Shown here one piece after another: positions 1 through 6,332 of a stretch of 7,189 nucleotides of DNA. The DNA comes from DATLXH01 sp035576005 (GTDB lineage: Bacteria > Acidobacteriota > Thermoanaerobaculia > Gp7-AA8). The stretch's first letter is position 1. Each line of letters starts with the position of its first letter. The position numbers and the translations under genes are program-made. The DNA lies in the NCBI GenBank assembly GCA_035576005.1, contig DATLXH010000084.1:1-7189 (forward strand), given 5' to 3'. The notes beneath the pieces were generated by a model. That model had not been told where the DNA came from. It was given only the letters and a program-made list of their open reading frames with translations, and searched no databases.

Positions 1-284
1 GACTTCGGTCTTCCGGGACCATGCTTCTAATCGGGCTCAATGCTGCGCACCAAAGCTTCGACGGCCTCGCCTGCGGACCACTCGCGCAGAATACAGTTCA
101 TCCCGCTCCCATGGCACACGTGCCATTTCGCATGCTTCTAATGACACCGGTTCACTGTCTGGCGACGTTGAGCCGCGAAGCGGCGTATCCCTCTCCCCGG
201 CGGGGAGAGGGAAGCGAGCGGAGCGAAGCAGGGAGAGGGGCGTGAAAGTCTCGCCGGGCCGTCGAAAAGGGCGAGGTCCTTTCG
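1..284. other. Intergenic stretch with no convincing gene
   Basis: I find no protein family in any frame here. The frames that stay open on the plus strand translate into Arg/Ser-rich, low-quality sequence that runs on antisense to the response regulator. Three things are visible. A 12-bp direct repeat, CATGCTTCTAAT, lies at 20-31 and 131-142. A near-palindrome, ATGGCAC-AC-GTGCCAT, lies at 111-126. A GC-rich palindromic element lies at 189-240 and is listed separately. On the minus strand a 24-codon frame (101 down to 27, starting MNCILREW) follows a GGGAG sequence. It is too short to call a gene and could be a degraded gene end. Confidence 0.5.
189..240. repeat. CCCTCTCCCC-type palindromic intergenic element
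   Basis: CCCTCTCCCC (189-198) and GGGGAGAGGG (202-211) form a perfect 10-bp stem with a 3-base loop. A further GGGAGAGGGG follows at 231-240, after a purine-rich linker built on GAAGCGAGCGGAGCGAAGC. This architecture resembles a dispersed intergenic palindrome that I know from several proteobacterial and other GC-rich genomes, where it occurs in many copies. Only one copy is in the window, so its repetitive nature here is inferred. There is no T-run on either side, which argues against a simple intrinsic terminator for the regulator gene that ends at 285. Confidence 0.6.
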
Positions 285-800
285 TTATCCCTGAGGCTGA
301 CTATCAAAAAATGAACGGATCATCGCCAGCATTTTTTCCAGATCGAACGGTTTTTCGACAAGACTGCACGCGGGATTCAGGCGCTCCTCCGCGAGCCGGC
401 TGTAGGCCGTCAGAACGATCGTGCGAGGGAGAAGGTGCGGTCTCTCTTTTTCGATGAACGCGAGAAGGGAGAAACCATCTACGTGCGGCATCATGAGGTC
501 GCTGACCACCGCGTCGTAGTCGCTCTCCTGCATACGCTCGATTGCGACGGCCCCGTCCTCGGCGGAATCTACCTCGAATCCGGCGCGTGCAAGGAACCGG
601 CTCAGGAGGATGCGAATGGAGTCCTCATCGTCAACGACCAGGATCCGCCGCTTGATCGAGGCGGAGTCGATCGATTCGTTGTCTGTCTGCAGTCCGACGC
701 GATGCGGCGCTTTGTTCTTCTCGGAGAGCGTTGTGTAATCTCCTGGACTGAACCTGGGCTCGGCCGGGCCCGGGGCATTCCACTCGAATTCGTGAATCAT
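285..800 (-). CDS. Stand-alone response regulator receiver protein
   Basis: The 171-residue product has an unrecognised N-terminal tail of about 50 residues and a complete CheY-like receiver domain (about 51-165). The acidic pocket is D57/D58 in RILVVDDED. The phospho-acceptor is D101 in VVSDLMMP, the switch threonine is T131 in IVLTAY, and the conserved lysine is K150 in EKPF. There is no DNA-binding or enzymatic output domain, so it probably acts by protein contact or as a phosphorelay intermediate. The start at 800 is chosen because GGAG (minus strand, 810-807) sits six bases upstream. The frame stays open up to an ATG at 965, but using that start would overlap the divergent FIST gene and add a tail that does not look like protein. 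The likely partner is the kinase at 2132-3400. The function is firm as a receiver; the pathway is unknown. Confidence 0.9.
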   Translation of the reverse strand: MIHEFEWNAPGPAEPRFSPGDYTTLSEKNKAPHRVGLQTDNESIDSASIKRRILVVDDEDSIRILLSRFLARAGFEVDSAEDGAVAIERMQESDYDAVVSDLMMPHVDGFSLLAFIEKERPHLLPRTIVLTAYSRLAEERLNPACSLVEKPFDLEKMLAMIRSFFDSQPQG

Positions 801-963
801 TAAAGGCTCCAGAGATCGCCCTGAAAGGACAGCGATCCATTCATCTTCCTTGCAGAACAGTTGCCCGCTGCCCTGGGCGCCCAACTTGCATTTATTATTG
901 TATGTCCCCCTTTTCCTTGCTATTCGAGTCCCGCTTGCGTAGACGGGATGACAGGAGTCGTTC
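801..963. promoter_or_regulatory. Divergent promoter region between regulator and FIST gene
   Basis: These 163 bases separate two divergent genes and must hold promoters for both. A perfect 10-bp palindrome, TGGGCGCCCA (874-883), lies next to an AT-rich patch (about 886-904), which stands out from its GC-rich surroundings. Possible but weak boxes are TACAAT on the minus strand (902-897) and TTGTAT (898-903) with TATTCG (921-926) at 17-bp spacing on the plus strand. None matches consensus well enough to fix a start site. The palindrome could be an operator serving both genes; that is inference. Confidence 0.35.
953..957 (+). promoter_or_regulatory. Ribosome binding site of the FIST gene
   Basis: AGGAG lies six bases before the ATG at 964. 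It is a near-ideal Shine-Dalgarno sequence and fixes the start of the FIST gene. Confidence 0.8.
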
Positions 964-2127
964 ATGACGGAGTCCGCAACCGCCTACACGAATGAGACCG
1001 ATAACGTTCTTGCAGGCCGCCAGCTCGGCGAGCGTCTGCAAGCTCAGCTGAGTGGACCGCCCGACGCGGTGATCCTCTTCGCTTCTTCGCGTTATGACTA
1101 TGAGCTGTTGCTTGGCAGTCTCACAGAGAGCTGCAAGCCAGGCGTGCTTGTCGGTTGCTCGTCCGCAGGGGAATTCGTCTCCGGCCAGCAGGGAGAAGGG
1201 GCTGCTTCGGCAGTGGCCCTGCGGTCGAAAAATATGCAGTTCACAGCGAGCGTCGGCCGTAACCTTCACGAGAGCCGCAAGAACGCCGCTGCAGAGCTTG
1301 CAGCATCGTTCCGTGGGGTTACCGATCACCAGTTTCCGCACCGGGCCGCCCTTCTCCTCGCCGATGCGCTGGCGGGTTACACGGATGAGCTGATCGAGGA
1401 GCTGAGTCTTCAAACTTCAGGAAACTACCGCTTCTTTGGGGGTGGAGCAGGGGATGACGCGAAATTCAGTAAGACCCACGTCTTCTGCGGAACGAAAGCG
1501 TACACCGATGCAGTGGTCGCTCTGGAGATGCTCTCCCGCAAGCAGATCGGAATCGGCGTGAGCCATGGCTGGAAGAGCTCCGGAGAGCCGCTCCGTGTCA
1601 CTGAGGTGGAGGGGATGCGGCTGATCAGCCTCAATGCTGCGCCAGCGGTTGAGGCTTTCGAAGAGCATGCAGAGAAAACCGGTCAGACGTTCGACCGAAG
1701 TAACCCGATCCCCTTTTTCCTTCACAACGTTCTCGGCATCGACACAGGAAGCGGCTTCAAGCTCCGTGTTCCGCTGGCTGTCAATGAGGATGGATCGATC
1801 GCGTGTGCGTCAGACATTCCCGACGGGGCGACGCTTCGCATCATGTCGACCTCGTCTGCATCGGCCTCAGAAGCTGCCGTTGCAGCGACGACGTCGGCTC
1901 TCAAGCAGCTCGGTGACGACACTCCCCAGGTTGCGCTTTTTTTCGACTGCGTCGCAACCCGTCTCCGCATGGGCAAGGAGTTCGGAGACGAAATGAACGC
2001 GCTTCAGCAAACACTGGGCGACATACCTTTCGCTGGCTGCAACACCTACGGTCAGATCGCCCGGAGTGAAGGTCAATTCAGTGGATTTCACAATTGCACC
2101 GCCACCGTTGCGGTAATACCCGAGTGA
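964..2127 (+). CDS. FIST-domain sensory protein (FIST_N plus FIST_C)
   Basis: This 387-residue protein matches the FIST family, predicted small-ligand sensory proteins linked to signal transduction. The N-terminal half (about 30-225) carries VLVGCSSAGEF (61-71) and GGGAGDD (159-165), which is typical of FIST_N. The C-terminal half (about 225-385) carries LFFDCVATRLRMG (325-337) and PFAGCNTYGQIA (355-366), the Cys/Arg and TYGE-like motifs of FIST_C. There is no signal peptide or membrane segment, so it should be cytoplasmic, and no output domain is fused to it. The kinase gene starts four bases after its stop, so the two are probably co-translated, with the FIST protein acting as a separate sensor for the kinase. 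The ligand is unknown; amino acids have been proposed for the family. An AGGAG site supports the ATG. Confidence 0.88.
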   Translation: MTESATAYTNETDNVLAGRQLGERLQAQLSGPPDAVILFASSRYDYELLLGSLTESCKPGVLVGCSSAGEFVSGQQGEGAASAVALRSKNMQFTASVGRNLHESRKNAAAELAASFRGVTDHQFPHRAALLLADALAGYTDELIEELSLQTSGNYRFFGGGAGDDAKFSKTHVFCGTKAYTDAVVALEMLSRKQIGIGVSHGWKSSGEPLRVTEVEGMRLISLNAAPAVEAFEEHAEKTGQTFDRSNPIPFFLHNVLGIDTGSGFKLRVPLAVNEDGSIACASDIPDGATLRIMSTSSASASEAAVAATTSALKQLGDDTPQVALFFDCVATRLRMGKEFGDEMNALQQTLGDIPFAGCNTYGQIARSEGQFSGFHNCTATVAVIPE

Positions 2128-2131
2128 GTTC

Positions 2132-3400
2132 GTGATTGGTGACGCCACGCACGAAATCCTGACTGCTATTGCAAAACTCGCCGTCCCCGGATCCCGGCGG
2201 CAGGCCGCAAAGGAGCTGGCGAGAGTCCTCGGCGCTGAGGACCTGATCGTTTTTGTCCGCGACACCGAAGTTGGACGATTGCTCCCGGCGTCAGGCTTTC
2301 CGCAGACGCTTCCGAACGCTCGGGCCTGGCGGGATCTGCTGGAAAGCGCTATTCGCCAGGGGTCAGCAAGTGGCGAGATCAAGTCGGATTCACCCGAGGC
2401 CCTCCGCGTCAGCGCGTTCGCCACCACCGAGAGCTCGGTTGTGGCCCTGCTCGGCCCCTCGGATGCGTCTGGCCCCGAAACGCTCCTCTTGCTGTTGCCA
2501 CTGCTCGAGACTGCCTTCCGCAATGAGTCCACCGCACGGGTAGCGACTGCCCAGGCGTCGCTCGCCCGAGCCTCGGCGGCGCAAGCGACAACGCTCGCGG
2601 AGAAGCTCGACCTCGCGCGAAATGAGCTGAGGCGGGCTCTGGACGTCGCCGAGGAAGCCACGCGCTCACGCGACCTCTTTCTCGCCACGATCTCGCATGA
2701 ATTGCGAACCCCTCTCACGAGCATTCTCGGCTGGCTGCAGTTACTGCGAATCCAGGGAACGACAGCACCCGATCTTCAGGAAGCGCTTGAAACCATTGAA
2801 CAGAATGCAAAAGCTCAGAGCCGGCTGGTCGAGGACATCCTGGATCACTCTCGCATCACCACCGGCAATCTGCGGCTCGAAATAGAGTCGCTTGATCTCC
2901 GGAATCCTGTGCGGGAAGCTCTGGAGATCGTGCGACCGGCAGCGAAGGCTAAACAGATCGAGCTGTCCCTCGTTCCCGGCGAAAAGCCTGTTCTCGTTTC
3001 CGGAGATGCCGATCGGCTACGACAGGTCGCATGGAATTTGTTTTCGAACGCGGTCAAGTTCACTCCTTCGGGTGGTTCCGTCTCCGCAACAGTTGAAGCA
3101 CACGATGGCGATGCGGAAATCGTCGTGAGTGACACCGGCCAGGGAATCGAGACTTCATTCCTTCCCTTTGTTTTCGATCGGTTTACACAAGGTGATCCTT
3201 CATCGACCCGTACTCATGCAGGGCTGGGTCTCGGGCTGAGTATCGTGCGCCTGCTCGTCGAGCTCCACGGCGGGAGCGTCAACGTCACCAGCAAGGGTTC
3301 AGGACGTGGGACGCAGATGGTTGTCCGGCTGCCACTTCTCAAGGAAGAGACATCTTCCCCGGCACCGGTTGAGCCCCAAGGCATCAAGACTACGGCTTGA
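2132..3400 (+). CDS. Soluble sensor histidine kinase (GAF-like, HisKA, HATPase_c)
   Basis: This is a 422-residue kinase without transmembrane segments. Residues about 10-130 look like a divergent GAF domain (LGAEDLIVFVRD, then RLLPASGFP). An Ala/Arg/Glu-rich coiled coil (about 135-185) leads into the HisKA domain with the phospho-acceptor H189 in SHELRTPL. The ATPase domain has an N box with N302 and N306 (NLFSNAVKF), a G1 box DTGQGI (334-339), an F box FVFDRF (346-351) and a G2 box GLGLGLS (364-370), all intact. There is no attached receiver domain, so phosphotransfer in trans is expected, most simply to the divergent receiver protein. The start is GTG at 2132: an in-frame TAA at 2114-2116 rules out anything further upstream. 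The weak ribosome binding site and the 4-base gap to the FIST gene suggest translational coupling. Confidence 0.92.
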   Translation: MIGDATHEILTAIAKLAVPGSRRQAAKELARVLGAEDLIVFVRDTEVGRLLPASGFPQTLPNARAWRDLLESAIRQGSASGEIKSDSPEALRVSAFATTESSVVALLGPSDASGPETLLLLLPLLETAFRNESTARVATAQASLARASAAQATTLAEKLDLARNELRRALDVAEEATRSRDLFLATISHELRTPLTSILGWLQLLRIQGTTAPDLQEALETIEQNAKAQSRLVEDILDHSRITTGNLRLEIESLDLRNPVREALEIVRPAAKAKQIELSLVPGEKPVLVSGDADRLRQVAWNLFSNAVKFTPSGGSVSATVEAHDGDAEIVVSDTGQGIETSFLPFVFDRFTQGDPSSTRTHAGLGLGLSIVRLLVELHGGSVNVTSKGSGRGTQMVVRLPLLKEETSSPAPVEPQGIKTTA

Positions 3401-3429
3401 CGTAATCTTCACCAGTAAGCATCCCGAGT

Positions 3430-3437
3430 GGAGGAGG
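3430..3437 (+). promoter_or_regulatory. Very strong ribosome binding site of the DinB-like gene
   Basis: GGAGGAGG lies seven bases before the ATG at 3445. It is almost fully complementary to the 16S rRNA tail and is the strongest such site in the window. It suggests high translation independent of the kinase gene upstream. Confidence 0.8.
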
Positions 3438-3444
3438 CGCATCG

Positions 3445-3927
3445 ATGGACGAAAAAGCCCTGTTCATGCGGCATTGGAAGAACGAAGCGTCAGCGACCAG
3501 GAAAGTGCTCGCGCGGGTTCCCGACGAGAAGTCAGACTACAGGCCGCATCCAGCCTCCCGCACTGCGCGTGAGCTTGCTACGCTGATTGTCGTCGAAGAA
3601 AGAGCGCTACTCGCTGCTCTCGAGACCGGCCGTTTCGACTGGGCCGAGCCTCGCGCACTTCCGTCGATGAAAGACGTAATCGCCTTGTACGACCGAGACC
3701 ATGACGAAACAACTAGAAGACTCGATGCACTCGACGTAGCGAATTGGGAAGCCCACATTCCGACGTTCGTCGGAGGCCACGAGGTGATGAACGAAACCGG
3801 GCACGCCCACGCGTGGGTGCTTCTGTTTGATCAGATCCATCATCGCGGTCAACTTTCAACCTACCTTCGCCCGATGGGAGCGAAAGTGCCGTCCATCTAC
3901 GGACCGAGCGGCGACGAGATGTCGTAG
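3445..3927 (+). CDS. DinB-like four-helix-bundle protein
   Basis: The product has 160 residues, the usual length for the DinB/YfiT-like family of metal-binding four-helix bundles, which includes thiol-dependent transferases and many uncharacterised members. The C-terminal signature is clear: FDQIHHRGQLSTYLRPMG (128-145) followed by VPSIYGPSGDE. H132 and H133 lie in the metal-binding segment. The histidine normally found in the first helical motif (…LA-x-H-I-x-x-x-E) appears replaced: the segment reads ELATLIVVEE (43-52), with Leu at the expected place. Metal binding may therefore be altered or use other residues. The gene starts 44 bases after the kinase stop and could be read from the same transcript, but nothing ties its function to signalling. 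The family call is good; the reaction is unknown. Confidence 0.82.
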   Translation: MDEKALFMRHWKNEASATRKVLARVPDEKSDYRPHPASRTARELATLIVVEERALLAALETGRFDWAEPRALPSMKDVIALYDRDHDETTRRLDALDVANWEAHIPTFVGGHEVMNETGHAHAWVLLFDQIHHRGQLSTYLRPMGAKVPSIYGPSGDEMS

Positions 3928-3932
3928 CAGGC

Positions 3933-3949
3933 TAACCCGCATTTCTCAC
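3933..3949 (+). repeat. Solitary IS end (17-bp match to the IS at the right edge)
   Basis: TAACCCGCATTTCTCAC here is identical to 7049-7065, the outer end of the IS1380-type element. The orientation is the same, so an element beginning here would have extended to the right. Downstream sequence is ordinary host DNA leading to radA, with no transposase remnant, and the reverse-complement end GTGAGAAATGCGGG is absent from the window. It is best read as a leftover end, six bases after the DinB-like stop codon. Confidence 0.55.
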
Positions 3950-4055
3950 AGGGAAACCGGGGATCGAGAAGGGCAAAACAACGTCCCGCTCAGCGCTGCA
4001 CAGAACGTCATAAAACTCGGGAAAATCTACGTCCGGTAGTACCAGACACGGCCAC

Positions 4056-4070
4056 TGCTAAGATAGCTCG
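4056..4070 (+). promoter_or_regulatory. Extended -10 promoter of radA, probably leaderless
   Basis: TGCTAAGAT (4056-4064) matches the extended -10 pattern TGnTAnnnT. It ends six bases before the radA ATG, which puts the expected transcription start at or within a base or two of the start codon. No Shine-Dalgarno sequence lies in the preceding 20 bases, and no -35 box is recognisable at 16-18 bp. Both fit an extended -10 promoter making a leaderless mRNA. Confidence 0.5.
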
Positions 4071-5417
4071 ATGGCAAAGAAAGTCCCGATATTCTCCTGC
4101 AGTCAGTGTGGGAATCAGACTGCGAAATGGCTGGGACGTTGTCCCGAATGCAATGCCTGGAACTCCTACCTCGAGGAAGCCGCTCCCGAGGCTGGAGCAA
4201 CCACCACGGGATTTCACTCCGCCACTGCGCCGATCCCGATAGATTCCGTCAGTTTCGACAACGCTCCCCGCATCTCGACGTCATTCAAGGACCTCGACCG
4301 CGTGCTGGGAGGCGGCCTCGTTTCCGGAGCCGTCACTCTGGTAGGTGGAGAGCCCGGGGTCGGGAAATCGACCCTCCTGCTTCAGGTTGCAGAGAAGCTG
4401 GCTCGTCACGGACTGGTCCTTTACGTGTCTGGCGAGGAGTCACCCCGTCAGATCGCCTTGAGGGCACGCAGGCTCAACACACTCAACTCGAACATCGTCC
4501 TCTACCCCGAAACCTCGGTGGAAAAGATCGTAGCGCAGATCGCAAAGCTGAAGCCCGCAGCAGTCATCATCGACTCGATTCAAACGATCCACACTGCGAT
4601 GAGCTCATCGTCGCCCGGAGCTGTCGGACAAGTGCGGGACTCTGCAGGGCTTCTGATGACGACCGCAAAACAGCTGTCGGTTCCGATCTTTCTCATCGGC
4701 CACATCACAAAGGATGGCAGCATTGCAGGTCCCAAAACGCTCGAGCACATCGTCGACACTGTCCTCTACTTCGAGGGGGACAAGTTTCAGAACGTCCGGC
4801 TGCTTCGTGCATACAAGAACCGATTCGGTCCCGTGAACGAAGTCGCCCTCTACCAGATGCACGACAGTGGACTCGAAGAAGTGTCGAATCCGTCGGCCGC
4901 CTTCATCGCGCAGCGAAGCAACGCTCCCGGCTCCGCGATTGTCGCTGCTGTCGAGGGAACGCGCCCGATCCTCGTCGAGGTACAGGGACTGGTTTCGCCC
5001 ACGCATTTCCCATCTCCCCGCAGAATGGCAATGGGGATCGAGTCGAATCGCCTCGCTTTGCTGGTTGCCGTGCTGGAAAAAAAGAACGGCGCGAACTTCA
5101 TCACCCAGGACATCTACCTCAACATCGCCGGCGGCCTCCAACTCGACGAGCCGGCAATTGACCTCGGCGTTATCGCCGCACTCGTGTCGAGTCAGCAGAA
5201 TCGAGCCATTCCTCCCGAAACGGTGGTCTTCGGGGAAGTCGGCCTGCTGGGCGAGATACGCGGTGTGTCACAACCTGAGCTGCGAGCGCGTGAGGCCGCT
5301 GCACTTGGCTTCAAACGCGTGATCTGCGCCTCAGCCGATGCGCGCGAGCTTCGAAGTGACCTGACAATCATCGGCGTTCAGCGAATCGACGAGTTCGCGG
5401 AACGCTGCTTCAGCTGA
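4071..5417 (+). CDS. radA: DNA repair protein RadA
   Basis: RadA (Sms) is a RecA-related ATPase/helicase that promotes branch migration during recombinational repair in the cytoplasm. The 448-residue product is the normal length. An N-terminal C4 zinc finger uses C10, C13, C24 and C27 (CSQCG and GRCPECNAW). The RecA-like core has Walker A GEPGVGKST (93-101), Walker B VIIDS (165-169) and the family-specific KNRFG motif (249-253). The Lon-like C-terminal domain (about 275-448) includes GGLQLDEPAIDLGV (354-367) and FGEVGLLGEIR (387-397). All key residues are present. The ATG gives the canonical MAKK start right before the zinc finger, which supports it despite the missing ribosome binding site. 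The gene appears to be transcribed from its own promoter. Confidence 0.97.
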   Translation: MAKKVPIFSCSQCGNQTAKWLGRCPECNAWNSYLEEAAPEAGATTTGFHSATAPIPIDSVSFDNAPRISTSFKDLDRVLGGGLVSGAVTLVGGEPGVGKSTLLLQVAEKLARHGLVLYVSGEESPRQIALRARRLNTLNSNIVLYPETSVEKIVAQIAKLKPAAVIIDSIQTIHTAMSSSSPGAVGQVRDSAGLLMTTAKQLSVPIFLIGHITKDGSIAGPKTLEHIVDTVLYFEGDKFQNVRLLRAYKNRFGPVNEVALYQMHDSGLEEVSNPSAAFIAQRSNAPGSAIVAAVEGTRPILVEVQGLVSPTHFPSPRRMAMGIESNRLALLVAVLEKKNGANFITQDIYLNIAGGLQLDEPAIDLGVIAALVSSQQNRAIPPETVVFGEVGLLGEIRGVSQPELRAREAAALGFKRVICASADARELRSDLTIIGVQRIDEFAERCFS

Positions 5418-5481
5418 CTGAGGCAACGGTCTCGATTCCAGTAAACGACCCTCCGCGGACAACCCCGAACGCCCCCGACTT

Positions 5482-5510
5482 TTGCTTTCGTGATTTTACT
5501 TCCGTACACT
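5482..5510 (+). promoter_or_regulatory. Sigma70-type promoter of the M23 peptidase gene
   Basis: TTGCTT (5482-5487) and TACACT (5505-5510) are spaced exactly 17 bp apart. This predicts transcription from about 5517 and a leader of roughly 27 bases before the ATG at 5544. The boxes lie in the gap after the radA stop, indicating that the peptidase gene is transcribed separately. Confidence 0.5.
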
Positions 5511-5543
5511 AGTACCAAGTCCAATCGTGTTCCGGGGTCAAAA

Positions 5544-6284
5544 ATGATCGAAACTTTCTGTCACCTTCGCCGAGGTGCGGCTCTGGCTGTTTTCGTCAGC
5601 ACGTCCCTGCTTGTCGGATCTGCGACGCCTGCGATCGCCCAGGGTGCGACTCCTGCACTCGAGGTCGGCCTCGACAACGAGATCTCGGAGCTCCTCTCCA
5701 ACATGGCTCACGATCTGAGTCGGATCAAGTCTCGGGAACGGGAGCAACTCGAAAAGATGGGCGTGGCCTCCCAGACTCAGGCCGTGCGTCCCCCTGCTGC
5801 GCAAAGACGGGTTTCGATCTACAGCGCCCCCTCCGCTCTTCGCCTGCCAATCATCGGCCTGACCTCGTCGGATCTCGATGACAACTTCGGCGCACCGCGT
5901 GAGGGAGGACGACGCCATCGCGGGATCGACATCTTCGCTCCCCGCGGAGCACAGGTGGTCGCCGTTACGGACGGATACATCAGCTACATCGGGGAACAAG
6001 GCAAGGGTGGACGCTGCCTCTGGCTGGTAACCGACAGCGGCACGTCCTTTTACTACGCGCACCTCGATCGATGGGCCCCGGGGCTCTACGAAGGAATGGA
6101 AGTGTCGAGTGGCAGCCTTCTCGGCTTTGTTGGCACGACGGGAAACGCAGTCCACACGCCTCCGCACCTCCACTTTCAGGTTGTAGACAACGACGAAGCG
6201 GTGAACCCCTACCCGCTTCTCAAGCGCTCGACAGTTGCGGTTCGCGGCAGTGGAACGCGACTTGGTCACGGATTCGGCAAGTAA
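5544..6284 (+). CDS. Secreted M23 (LytM-type) peptidase
   Basis: The 246-residue product starts with a Sec signal peptide: R9/R10, a hydrophobic core at about 11-28, and a probable cleavage after AIA (30-32). A charged, coiled-coil-prone segment (about 43-75) and a Pro-rich linker precede the M23 domain (about 100-228). All zinc and catalytic residues are visible: H125 and D129 in RHRGIDI, H173 in YYAHL, and H208/H210 in PHLHF. It should act in the periplasm or cell wall as a peptidoglycan endopeptidase, so it is probably an active enzyme and not a degenerate EnvC/NlpD-type activator. The ATG at 5544 is preferred over the in-frame GTG at 5490, which lies upstream of the predicted transcription start and would bury the signal peptide. 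GGGG before the ATG is only a modest ribosome binding site. Confidence 0.92.
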   Translation: MIETFCHLRRGAALAVFVSTSLLVGSATPAIAQGATPALEVGLDNEISELLSNMAHDLSRIKSREREQLEKMGVASQTQAVRPPAAQRRVSIYSAPSALRLPIIGLTSSDLDDNFGAPREGGRRHRGIDIFAPRGAQVVAVTDGYISYIGEQGKGGRCLWLVTDSGTSFYYAHLDRWAPGLYEGMEVSSGSLLGFVGTTGNAVHTPPHLHFQVVDNDEAVNPYPLLKRSTVAVRGSGTRLGHGFGK

Positions 6285-6332
6285 GAATCCGCCCAGCTTG
6301 CCCGCCACGCCTCGCACACTGAGGCCGGGCTG

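Noticed and set aside
21..245. 74-codon plus-strand frame starting MLLIGLNAAH
   Set aside because: It runs into the palindromic repeat and its composition changes abruptly; no ribosome binding site or family match.
1867..2724. 285-codon open frame on the minus strand across FIST and kinase genes
   Set aside because: It is antisense to two clear coding regions, Arg/Ser/Ala-rich and without family features; long antisense frames are common in GC-rich DNA.
3928..4070. SOS (LexA) box before radA
   Set aside because: I see no CTG-N10-CAG or GAAC-N4-GTTC type site in the gap.
4106..5161. 351-codon plus-strand frame inside radA
   Set aside because: It overlaps radA in another frame, is extremely Arg/Pro-rich and has no recognisable motif.
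5490..5543. GTG at 5490 as start of the M23 peptidase
   Set aside because: It lies within the promoter spacer, upstream of the expected transcription start, and would place 18 polar residues ahead of a normal signal peptide.
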